Source of the DNA: Nitrospiria bacterium
GTDB lineage: Bacteria; Nitrospirota; Nitrospiria; SBBL01; JAADHI01
Length of the DNA: 47,680 nucleotides
Assembly: GCA_945787655.1 (NCBI GenBank)
Contig: CALZIJ010000014.1
Coordinates: 1 to 47,680 of the forward strand
Direction of reading: 5' to 3'
Shown here: positions 35,063 through 42,653 of the stretch, one piece after another
How the letters are laid out: every line of letters starts with the position of its first letter
How positions within the stretch are numbered: position 1 is the stretch's first letter
Notes under the pieces: generated by a model
What the model was told of the DNA's origin: nothing
Databases searched by the model: none
Seen by the model: the letters and a program-made list of their open reading frames with translations, nothing else
Program-made: the position numbers and the translations under genes

Positions 35063-35674
35063 CTAATCCCTTTTTATTTCTTCCACGATCCCCACGATAT
35101 CCCTTGGAAAAAGGACGATCTCGATTCTGCGGTTGCGTTGGCGCCCTTCAGGGTCGTCATTGCCGGCCACAGGCCGGTACTTCGAAAAACCCGCCGCCAA
35201 CATGTTTTCCGGAGGAACCTCCTGGTGACTCAGGAAGCGAACGACCTGAGTGGCGCGGGCGGTAGACAGCTCCCAGTTGCTTGGAAATTTTTCCATGAGC
35301 CGCGGCCCAATCGGCACGTTGTCGGTGTGTCCTTCGATACGGATGTCATTTTCTTTGACGTCTTTTAATACAGAACTGACTTTCTTGAGGACGCCTTCTC
35401 CCTCCGGCGTAATTTTCGCACTGCCTGAAGCAAAAAGAATTTTGTCCACAATTTCGACGGAAAGGCGGTTTTTAAGACGGGTGATTTTAATACTGCCGTC
35501 ATCAATTTCTTTTTTAAGCCCATCCACCAGGTCTTTGTGGGCTTTTGAGGATTCTTCCAACTCCCGTTTCATTTTCGCCAAATCCGCTTCAGTGACCTGC
35601 AATGTGTCCCGCAGATTGGCGCTTTCTTCCTGTTGTCCCTGCGTGCCGTCCTGCCCCGGCTCCTGGAAGATCAT
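35063..35674 (-). CDS. OmpA/MotB-domain protein (probable 3' part of a split lipoprotein gene)
   Basis: A 203-residue ORF: a coiled coil (about residues 15-70) followed by an OmpA-like peptidoglycan-binding domain (about 75-190) with ILFASGSAKITPEGEGVL, IRIEGHTDNVPIG and the NRRIEIVLFP end. It has no signal peptide, which an OmpA-type protein needs. Its ATG overlaps the stop of the upstream lipoprotein ORF (ATGA), and an A7 run (T7 at 35680-35686 on +) lies just before. Adding one A would fuse the two ORFs into a single lipoprotein-coiled coil-OmpA protein of roughly 300 residues, a common architecture. Confidence 0.85.
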   Translation of the reverse strand: MIFQEPGQDGTQGQQEESANLRDTLQVTEADLAKMKRELEESSKAHKDLVDGLKKEIDDGSIKITRLKNRLSVEIVDKILFASGSAKITPEGEGVLKKVSSVLKDVKENDIRIEGHTDNVPIGPRLMEKFPSNWELSTARATQVVRFLSHQEVPPENMLAAGFSKYRPVAGNDDPEGRQRNRRIEIVLFPRDIVGIVEEIKRD

Positions 35675-35967
35675 AGGGCTTTTTTTCTGGCGGTGAGGCT
35701 TTCTTCGAGTTCTGTTTGTTGTTGAGCCGCATTGGTTTTAAAAATATCGTATTCCGATTGAAGTTTTTCCAATGCCTCGTTTTGACGGGCCAGTTTTTTT
35801 TCAAGGTCGGCATTTTTCTTTTCTTCCGTGTCGAGCCGCTGAGCAAGCGTTTGTGTTTCAGACACTTGCGCCATAAAGCGGCCTTTCGTCACGCAACCGG
35901 ACAGGATAACGGTTGAAAGTAGAAATATCGTGATCATCAGCTGAAGGGTCCGTTGATTTTTTTTCAT
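35671..35967 (-). CDS. Lipoprotein with coiled coil (probable 5' part of the OmpA-domain protein)
   Basis: A 98-residue ORF with a signal peptide ending in the lipobox ILSGC, then a long heptad-like coiled coil (TLAQRLDTEEKKNADLEKK onward) that runs straight to its stop. The coil does not end in a natural cap, and the next ORF, in the -1 frame relative to it, continues with coiled coil and an OmpA domain. The reading AGA AAA AAA GCC at the junction is also a slippery heptamer (A AAA AAA) for -1 frameshifting. See the OmpA entry. If real as two genes, ATGA coupling would leave the second protein unexported. Confidence 0.75.
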   Translation of the reverse strand: MKKNQRTLQLMITIFLLSTVILSGCVTKGRFMAQVSETQTLAQRLDTEEKKNADLEKKLARQNEALEKLQSEYDIFKTNAAQQQTELEESLTARKKAL

Positions 35968-36341
35968 GGTGGCACCTCTTTATAGATCGTTTGTGATGCT
36001 GTTTTGTCAGGGTCGCATCCGTGTTCCCTTTGGTCCGTAAGTGAAGCCGATCACTACTATCTTGTATAAACCATACGGGAACCCATTATCAATATGCTGG
36101 TTTTACAAAAGGCCAACTCAGCTTTTTTGAGTGGAATTTTAATGCTTATAAGGTATGTTTATCGGGTTTATTTTTAAAGGGGGTTCTCGTGAGTGGTCTG
36201 TTGGTTTTTCGTTTTGAGAGATGATTAAAAAATGAAAACGGGGTCCGGATCAATGTGAAACGCCCGTATCAACGTTTTAGTGTAAAGACTATGGTTTTTA
36301 TGCCGGATTTTTATAATGATTTTGGCCTATTTTGTTTTAAA

Positions 36342-36369
36342 TTCAAGTTTAAAAGGCGTAGAATAAACT
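36342..36369 (+). promoter_or_regulatory. Weak sigma-70-like promoter before the GRE locus
   Basis: TTCAAG (36342-36347), 16 bp, TAAACT (36364-36369), within the 490-nt gene-free gap 35968-36457. Match to consensus is modest. It is placed just ahead of two inverted repeats. The rest of this gap is A/T-rich and shows nothing else I can support. Confidence 0.3.
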
Positions 36370-36387
36370 ATATAGCCGTAGCCCGAT

Positions 36388-36439
36388 AACCGTTTCCATT
36401 CCTTGTGGAGACGGTTCATAAATCGACTGTATTTATGAA
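36388..36439 (+). promoter_or_regulatory. Two overlapping inverted repeats before the GRE locus, operator or attenuator candidate
   Basis: Repeat 1: AACCGT (36388-36393) and ACGGTT (36411-36416), with TCC and GGA continuing the stem inward after one mismatched base on each side. Repeat 2: TTCATAAAT (36415-36423), 7-bp spacer CGACTGT, ATTTATGAA (36431-36439), a perfect 9-bp palindrome. The two overlap by two bases, so in RNA they would compete only at the junction. The ribosome site GGAGGGAGG starts directly after repeat 2, ahead of the ATG at 36458. The A/T-rich palindrome fits a dimeric repressor site; the pair could also form a leader switch. Confidence 0.5.
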
Positions 36440-36457
36440 TGCGGAGGGAGGCGTGTC

Positions 36458-38953
36458 ATGAATCCTTTTTTAAGCAGTTCTCATTTTCCATCCGCGTCTT
36501 CGGAAGAAGATCTTCAGCTCAAACAACAGCTTGACCGGCTGATCGCCGAGGACTTCGAAGGCGATTATTTTATGATGCTCGGGCGTTACCAACGCATCCT
36601 GGCCGACAACCGTCAGCGCGCGCAGTGGCCGGAGGTGCACGGGAAGCTCAAGACCCTGTTCCAGTGCGGAAAGGCCGTTCCGCTTGACGGCCCGATGATC
36701 GGCATTCCGGTGTCGATCCGGGACACCGATTATTTTAAGGATGCCGTCTCCCGCTTTGGAAAAGCGCGCTCAATTGTCGCGGGGATCGAATGGATGGCGA
36801 CGGTCTGGAACGCCACCTTCGCCGATACGGGCCTATGGATGGGCAAAACCTATGAACCCGTGTCCCGCGAAACGGTGTCCGAGAAATGCGAAAATGATCC
36901 TGAAGTGATGCTGGCCTACGATCCGAACACCACACGTATCGGCCGTAACTTTTTCCGCGAGCCGCACGACCCCAACCTGTTGCAGGGCGTAGGACTGCCC
37001 GTGCTCAATGAATTATGGCGTCTGCAAGACCGACCGCTTTCACCTGATGAAAAAGGGTTTGAGGGCGTTTTGCTTCAGCAAAATTTGGAGAAGGAAAAGG
37101 CCATCCCCTATACAAAAACGGGCGGCATTTTTATTGCCAACCTGGACGATTCCGTCGTTCCCGAAATGAAAGCCAAATCGGTGTATCAGCTCAATTACCG
37201 GTGGAACAATTTGCATCCGCCCTTTCCGATGACGCGCCTGATCGACGAAGTCGTTCAGATCGCGGACGGCCTTTTTCTTGGACAGCTTGTTTTCGCGTCC
37301 CGGCACTATAACCTGGGGACGATTGATCTTCCCCTGATTCCGGGTGAGCACGATTTGACCTTGGGCGAGCCCTATGCGCCGCGAGAGAAACCGCATTGGT
37401 GGGCGCGTTTTCTGGCTTGGCTGACTGGAAAACCCCGGACAAAATATGTGGACTACGGCTACCAAAACAACGGTTTTTTCCTCATGATGGACACCGCCTA
37501 CGCCCAACAAATCTATGACGACGACGCTTTCCCGCAGCTCAGGCCCCGTCCCGGCGAAAGCGGGTATGTCGAGCTGGGCTATGCCGGCGAGGCGGCTTCC
37601 GTGTCGGCAGCGATCGGTACGGCGGAAACAGAGTGGGTGGACGGGTGGCGGGACAATCCCCAGCTTCGGGACAAATTCACACAGCTGATCCTCGAGCCTT
37701 CCCCGAACCCGGCAGACACGGACGCCGTGCAATCGATGCGGCGCAAAGGGGAATCCGTCCTGCAAATGCTGAAACGCATCAGCGGGGAAATCTCGAAGCA
37801 GAGCAAAGCGGAAGACCATCTGCGCCATTTCGAGCAACTGAACCGGCTTTTTAGAAGCGGTGTGGCCCCCGTGATCCAAAACGGGCTGTTTCAAGGGCAT
37901 GGGAAGATGGGTTACAACACCCGGGCCGAAAGCACGAAAACCCATACGTGGTATGGCGAAAAGGAGATTACGAAAGGATTTGATTATTACCACGGCGCCA
38001 CCCTGAACCTGCATTTGGGATTTAATGAAAGCTTTGCGGAACAATTCAAACGAGTGGTGAATGAAAGCCTGCTGTTTCCGAGCGGCCTGGCGGCGAAGCT
38101 GGAAGAAAGCCCCCGGCCCGGCCCCAATATCCTGAACATGGTGTGGCGAAGTATCGGGAAGTATCTCTTCCCCTGGGCAGGGAAATCCTTCGAGAAAATC
38201 AGCGGTCGAAAACTGAGCATGCTGTTGGATGAAAGTGATGACCTGGAACTCCGATACCCCGATCGTGTCCGGGAACTTAAAGCGCATTTGGCGAGCGCGC
38301 CCCACTACGATCTTGTCCAGAAAAACTGCGGCCACTACTGGCCGAACCCCGGTCGTTACGCTCCGCATTTGGAATACGGAAGCTGGGATCGCGGCATGAC
38401 CGATGAAGACAAGGCCTTTTGGCTTGACCAGGCTGACCGGCATTGGGTCATGGGAAAAAACCTGCAAGACAAACGGATCTTAACGATGGACGCCGTCATG
38501 CGAATTGCGGACATGAATTACCAGGATCCCGATCCTTCCTTACTGGCGATTGCGGAAGCGGGTCCGTTGCCTTTCGCACGTCAGGGCTATGTTTTCCTGG
38601 GCGCGGATGATCAGGACTCGATCCTCTCCCTCAACCACCACGGCGGGGAAAAAAAGCGGGTTTTTCAATTTCACTATCGTTATCCAATGATCGGCGGCCC
38701 GGTGCCCATCGGTTATTGTCTGGACGAATTGGTCGAAATCGCTGACGGTTTGTTTCTCGGGCAGTTGATTTATTCCACCGCGCTTCATGTGCCTTTTCAT
38801 TCATCGGTGGACCCCGAAGATTACCAATATCAGCTTTTTGGCTACTTTTTGCTCTTGGATGACGATTGGCAGCGGCACCGTCTGGCCATCGGTTTTGATA
38901 CATGGCAAGAAAAGGCGTTTGACCTTGAACTGAGAAACGTGATCGGTTTTTAA
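36458..38953 (+). CDS. Uncharacterised 831-aa protein with internal duplication, GRE locus
   Basis: I do not recognise a family. No signal peptide or clear membrane helix is seen, so it is probably cytosolic. Two related modules are visible. Module A (about residues 220-365): VYQLNYRW, MTRLIDEVVQIADGLFLGQL, then a YGYQNNGFFLMMD segment. Module B (about 700-831): VFQFHYRY, YCLDELVEIADGLFLGQL, then YQLFGYFLLLDDD. The ten residues IADGLFLGQL are identical. Between them lie amphipathic aromatic/basic stretches (HWWARFLAWLTGKPR, about 313-327) and an Asp/Glu-rich middle. A strong GGAGGGAGG ribosome site precedes the ATG. It opens a four-gene run with a GRE, an SCP2-like protein and a GRE activase, so it may bind or process the GRE's substrate or product. 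Confidence 0.75.
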   Translation: MNPFLSSSHFPSASSEEDLQLKQQLDRLIAEDFEGDYFMMLGRYQRILADNRQRAQWPEVHGKLKTLFQCGKAVPLDGPMIGIPVSIRDTDYFKDAVSRFGKARSIVAGIEWMATVWNATFADTGLWMGKTYEPVSRETVSEKCENDPEVMLAYDPNTTRIGRNFFREPHDPNLLQGVGLPVLNELWRLQDRPLSPDEKGFEGVLLQQNLEKEKAIPYTKTGGIFIANLDDSVVPEMKAKSVYQLNYRWNNLHPPFPMTRLIDEVVQIADGLFLGQLVFASRHYNLGTIDLPLIPGEHDLTLGEPYAPREKPHWWARFLAWLTGKPRTKYVDYGYQNNGFFLMMDTAYAQQIYDDDAFPQLRPRPGESGYVELGYAGEAASVSAAIGTAETEWVDGWRDNPQLRDKFTQLILEPSPNPADTDAVQSMRRKGESVLQMLKRISGEISKQSKAEDHLRHFEQLNRLFRSGVAPVIQNGLFQGHGKMGYNTRAESTKTHTWYGEKEITKGFDYYHGATLNLHLGFNESFAEQFKRVVNESLLFPSGLAAKLEESPRPGPNILNMVWRSIGKYLFPWAGKSFEKISGRKLSMLLDESDDLELRYPDRVRELKAHLASAPHYDLVQKNCGHYWPNPGRYAPHLEYGSWDRGMTDEDKAFWLDQADRHWVMGKNLQDKRILTMDAVMRIADMNYQDPDPSLLAIAEAGPLPFARQGYVFLGADDQDSILSLNHHGGEKKRVFQFHYRYPMIGGPVPIGYCLDELVEIADGLFLGQLIYSTALHVPFHSSVDPEDYQYQLFGYFLLLDDDWQRHRLAIGFDTWQEKAFDLELRNVIGF

Positions 38954-38973
38954 AACTGGCAAAAGGAGGGCAC

Positions 38974-41970
38974 ATGATGGATCAGCAATCTCATAGTTCG
39001 GGCGGCATCCATGTGGATTTTGGAAAACAGGTGGAAGATGTGCTCCGTGATGCGCGGGCGTTTTCTGTTTTTCCCATCCAAAATCATAATATTCATCAGG
39101 TGAAAACCCTGTCCGACCTGGCCTTAAGCCACATTAAACTGGACCAATTCCCTGTGGTCAAAGCATGGCGCGACCGCCTTTTTATGCCGGAGGGCACGCC
39201 TGAAATTTGCGATGAGCTGCCGCGTTTACTCACGGAATTCATGCAGCGTCCCGAAACGGAAAAATTGACGCCCTATACGCGGCGCGCCAAGGCATTGCAT
39301 TATGTTTTTTCAAATAAAACCCCCTTGGTGGGGGCCAATGATCTACTGCCCGGTCAAACCACCACCAGTTTCGTGGGGCCGGTCGTCTATGTGGACACCA
39401 TCGGCTACTGCATTTGGCCGGAGCTCAGGTCCGTTTCCCGGCGCGCCCAAAACCCCTTTAATATCCGCCCGGAAGTGGCCGAGCGGCTGAATAAGGAAAT
39501 CTTTCCCTACTGGCTGGACCATCATCCTGTTCAGGAAGCCGCACGCTACAACGATTACGATACCGACGCCTATGTCAATGACGGGCGGGATACGGTGAAT
39601 GGCGGCCGTTTGGGCGAGGGCCTGTCCATCGATCCGCCTCTTAGAAAAAAGGCGGGACAAACCCCGAAGTGCCAGGAGTTGATGGAACGCGTCGCGTTTT
39701 ATCTTTCCGACAAGGCGACCTGCGTCTCCCACACCGTGCCGGATTTCGAGCGATTACTGACACACGGCATGGATCAGCTGATCGCACGGATCAACTATGA
39801 CCTCTCCACCCTCCTGCCTGAAAAAGCACAGGAAATTGAATTTTTAAACGGCGTCAAAACCGTTTTTGAGGGGGCGAAAATTTACGCGGCCCACCTCTCG
39901 GAGGCCGCCGAGAAGGCAGGAAATACGGCCCTGGCGGCCATCTGCCGCAAAGTGCCTGCACGCCCGGCGGAGACGCTGCACGAGGCACTGACCAGTATTT
40001 GGATCTGCTATCATCTCTTGTTACAGGAAAATACCAATTTCGGCCTCTCCATCGGGCGTCTCGATCAATTACTGAACCGCTTTTATCTTGGCGATTGGGA
40101 GAAACTTTCGAGTGATGAAGCAAGAGCGGCCTATACCGGACGCGCGGTTGAACTGGTCTGCCACTTTTTCCTGCGCTGTTCCGATCATGTGCCGCTTTCC
40201 ACCGAAGGCTCCGAAACCCTCTTCGCTGGAAGCGGCTCCAATCAGGCGCTGACCGTGGGCGGCACAAAGTACGAAAACGGCCAGGTGCTCGACGCGGTCA
40301 ACGACATGACCTATGTGGTGCTCAAGGCGACGGAACTCCTGAGCATCCGCGACCCGAATGTGCACGCCCGCTATCACAAGGCAGTCCATCATCGCGATGC
40401 GGCGGGAAATCCTCTGCCCGAAGGCGAATACGATCCCTATCTCAAACGGATCAGCCAGGTCAATATCCTGACCCGCGCCACGCCGGCCCTGCACGGGGAT
40501 GTCCCTGTAATCCATTCCATGGCGCAATATTACGCCGCCCACGCGGAGGTCGGCGAGGAAGAAGCCCTGGCCGACGCCTACGACTATGCCTCGATCGGCT
40601 GTATTGAACAAAACGCGGCGGGCAAACATTACGGCAATACCGGGTCCACCCTCTTTGTCCTGCCCGCCGTTCTGGAACTGGCGCTCTTTGGCGGCAAGCA
40701 CCGGAGTGAGGGCATCGGTAAAGACGCACCCAACCTGTTTTACGATGAAACGGCCTATACTTCCAAACCGCTGACGCAAATGAAAAATATGGATGAATTC
40801 ATCGCGGCTTTCCGTTTTCAGCTGGATGAAATGGCCCGCCACGCCGTGCAATGCAACAATTACCTCGGTCGCGCGATGGAAACGGTGCGGCCCTCGCCCT
40901 TGCTCTCCGGCCTGTTTACGGGACCCACGAATGCCCCGGATTCCAAGGACGCCAAGTTCCGTGATGTGGCGGCGGGCGGTGCCAAGTATAATTCGGCGGG
41001 CGTTGCGATCATCGGATTGGCGGATATCATCGATTCTTTTTGCGTCATCGATCAGCTGGTCTTCGGCGGAAAAATCAAGGCCGCTGAATTACTTTCGGCG
41101 CTTCAAGCCGATTTCGATCCGGATGGCGCGCCGGATGAAAGTCCTCAACCGTTCTGGATGCGATTGATCCGCTTCCTGCAGTCCCTGTTTCGCCGGGAAA
41201 AAGAAGTGGGCGCCCTCCCCAAATTGACTCCGGAGCGGTTGCGGGACATCGTCGAAAAAATCCGCTTGGCGCCGAAGTACGGGGCTGGTGTCGACCAAAG
41301 CCCCGGGGGAACGTTTGAAAATACCCTGGCAGTACGATATACGCACCTCATTACAGAAATGATTCAGGATGTGTTTTATCAATACCGTACGCATCGCGGA
41401 GGCCGTTACCTGCCCGGATACTGGAGCATGACGAACCATGCCGGTTTCGGAATGCTGACAAAGGCGACCCCTAACGGCAGAAGAGCCCGTATGCCGTTTG
41501 CGAGCGGGATTACGCCCTGCCCCGGCATTGTCAAACGGAACGGGGAGCCGGTGATGATTCTGGATCATATCCTCTCCGTGGCCGAAGTGGACGGCGATAC
41601 GGTGCAAAACGGTTACACCTACAATCTCAGTTTGACCACCCGCGATCCCGGCCACTTCCCGGAGGACACGGCATTGTTTTCAAAATACATGAAGGCGTTT
41701 CTGGACCATGATGGCGTATTGGTTCAGCTCTGTGTCTCCTCGATTCAGGATTTGACGGCGGCGCACGCGGCGGCAACGGCAGCGGGCCAAAGCGGCGCGG
41801 GCGAGGCGGAAGCGGCGGCGCTGGCCCCTTACAAGGATTTAATGATCCGCGTGGCGGGCTATTCGGCCTACTTTGTGTCCTTAAGTCCGCAAATGCGGCA
41901 GGAGATCATTGACCGCTCTAATTTCGCGCTGGATTCCGGGGTGGAGCAGCACACGCTGGCAGCAATTTGA
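38974..41970 (+). CDS. Glycyl radical enzyme with C-x-E active site, enlarged (998 aa)
   Basis: A member of the PFL-like glycyl radical superfamily. The catalytic Cys lies in YASIGCIEQNAAG (Cys543, Glu545); this C-x-E is the pattern of diol/glycerol dehydratases, choline TMA-lyase and HPA decarboxylase, unlike the Cys-Cys of pyruvate formate-lyase. The glycyl radical loop reads RVAGYSAYFVSLSPQM with Gly962. Other landmarks: SIGRLDQLLNRFYLGDW and TKATPNGRRARMPFASGITP. At 998 residues it is about 150 longer than usual. Extra parts include a basic amphipathic segment (FWMRLIRFLQSLFRREKEVG, about 727-746) and an Ala/Gly-rich stretch just before the glycyl loop (about 927-952). Strong AGGAGGG ribosome site. 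The substrate is unknown; an activase is encoded two genes on. Confidence 0.93.
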   Translation: MMDQQSHSSGGIHVDFGKQVEDVLRDARAFSVFPIQNHNIHQVKTLSDLALSHIKLDQFPVVKAWRDRLFMPEGTPEICDELPRLLTEFMQRPETEKLTPYTRRAKALHYVFSNKTPLVGANDLLPGQTTTSFVGPVVYVDTIGYCIWPELRSVSRRAQNPFNIRPEVAERLNKEIFPYWLDHHPVQEAARYNDYDTDAYVNDGRDTVNGGRLGEGLSIDPPLRKKAGQTPKCQELMERVAFYLSDKATCVSHTVPDFERLLTHGMDQLIARINYDLSTLLPEKAQEIEFLNGVKTVFEGAKIYAAHLSEAAEKAGNTALAAICRKVPARPAETLHEALTSIWICYHLLLQENTNFGLSIGRLDQLLNRFYLGDWEKLSSDEARAAYTGRAVELVCHFFLRCSDHVPLSTEGSETLFAGSGSNQALTVGGTKYENGQVLDAVNDMTYVVLKATELLSIRDPNVHARYHKAVHHRDAAGNPLPEGEYDPYLKRISQVNILTRATPALHGDVPVIHSMAQYYAAHAEVGEEEALADAYDYASIGCIEQNAAGKHYGNTGSTLFVLPAVLELALFGGKHRSEGIGKDAPNLFYDETAYTSKPLTQMKNMDEFIAAFRFQLDEMARHAVQCNNYLGRAMETVRPSPLLSGLFTGPTNAPDSKDAKFRDVAAGGAKYNSAGVAIIGLADIIDSFCVIDQLVFGGKIKAAELLSALQADFDPDGAPDESPQPFWMRLIRFLQSLFRREKEVGALPKLTPERLRDIVEKIRLAPKYGAGVDQSPGGTFENTLAVRYTHLITEMIQDVFYQYRTHRGGRYLPGYWSMTNHAGFGMLTKATPNGRRARMPFASGITPCPGIVKRNGEPVMILDHILSVAEVDGDTVQNGYTYNLSLTTRDPGHFPEDTALFSKYMKAFLDHDGVLVQLCVSSIQDLTAAHAAATAAGQSGAGEAEAAALAPYKDLMIRVAGYSAYFVSLSPQMRQEIIDRSNFALDSGVEQHTLAAI

Positions 41971-41991
41971 TGATGTATTCAGGAGGTTATT

Positions 41992-42624
41992 ATGCATGCG
42001 GCATTTCCTTGTTTGACTCGAGAAATTCATGATGTCATGCGGCGCGGGGCGAGGGCGGGCGACATTCCGGAAGTGATGGAGGCGGCCGGGGGGACGATCA
42101 TCGCCAGCGGCATGGCCCTGCTCTTAAAACTGGGTTTTGGTTACGTGATGCGTGACAGCTTATTGGATAAAGGCCGATCCGAGGAAGCCATGCGGTTTTT
42201 TCAGGATAACTTTGTCATCACCGACCCCAACGCCCCGGGCGGGGAGCGCTATTATCAAGGCAAGTTTCTCATCCGTACACGAAAGGCGGGGGACAATATG
42301 AATGTCTATCTGTCCTTTTGTCCCAAGCCGGAAGAGTTGTTTGTTGACACGCCTTTCGGCTGCTGTCTCAATCCCATGGCGGTGGTCTCCACGAAGATAC
42401 TGGATGAGGAAAGGGCGCAGCATCTGGAAAATTCTCCGGATCGGGTGGATCTTGTGATTCGCTTCAAAGACAATGCAGCCATTTTGGGATTGATCGGACA
42501 GCCCGAAGTGGACATCGTTGGCCTGCTTTTGGATAACGTCGTGCAATTGACAGGCAATGTCGGTCATCTCTTCAAATTGGGCGCGATCGCCGCGGAAACA
42601 GAGGCGGCGCTGGGATTATCGTAA
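41992..42624 (+). CDS. SCP2-like (sterol carrier-type) protein of the GRE locus
   Basis: A 210-residue protein. The C-terminal half (about residues 95-205) follows the SCP2 lipid-binding pattern: VDLVIRFKDNAAILGLIGQP, then a VGLLLDNVVQLTGNVGHLFKL ending with helical packing (GNVGHLFKLGAI), as in SCP2/PF02036-type domains that hold a hydrophobic ligand. The N-terminal half is a less familiar helical region with a Gly-rich GGTIIASGMALLLKLGFG stretch. No signal peptide. It starts 21 nt after the GRE with a near-perfect CAGGAGG ribosome site. Beside a GRE this suggests a lipid or other hydrophobic substrate or product carrier, but the SCP2 reading is by pattern only. Confidence 0.65.
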   Translation: MHAAFPCLTREIHDVMRRGARAGDIPEVMEAAGGTIIASGMALLLKLGFGYVMRDSLLDKGRSEEAMRFFQDNFVITDPNAPGGERYYQGKFLIRTRKAGDNMNVYLSFCPKPEELFVDTPFGCCLNPMAVVSTKILDEERAQHLENSPDRVDLVIRFKDNAAILGLIGQPEVDIVGLLLDNVVQLTGNVGHLFKLGAIAAETEAALGLS

Positions 42625-42653
42625 CGGGCGGATTGAGAAAATAAAGGGACACA

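Noticed and set aside
37040-38467. 475-aa minus-strand ORF inside the 831-aa gene
   Set aside because: It is antisense to a gene with a strong ribosome site and internal protein-level duplication. Long antisense ORFs are expected from G/C-rich third positions here.
40069-40851. 260-aa minus-strand ORF inside the GRE gene
   Set aside because: Shadow of the GRE, whose active-site motifs lie in the + frame.
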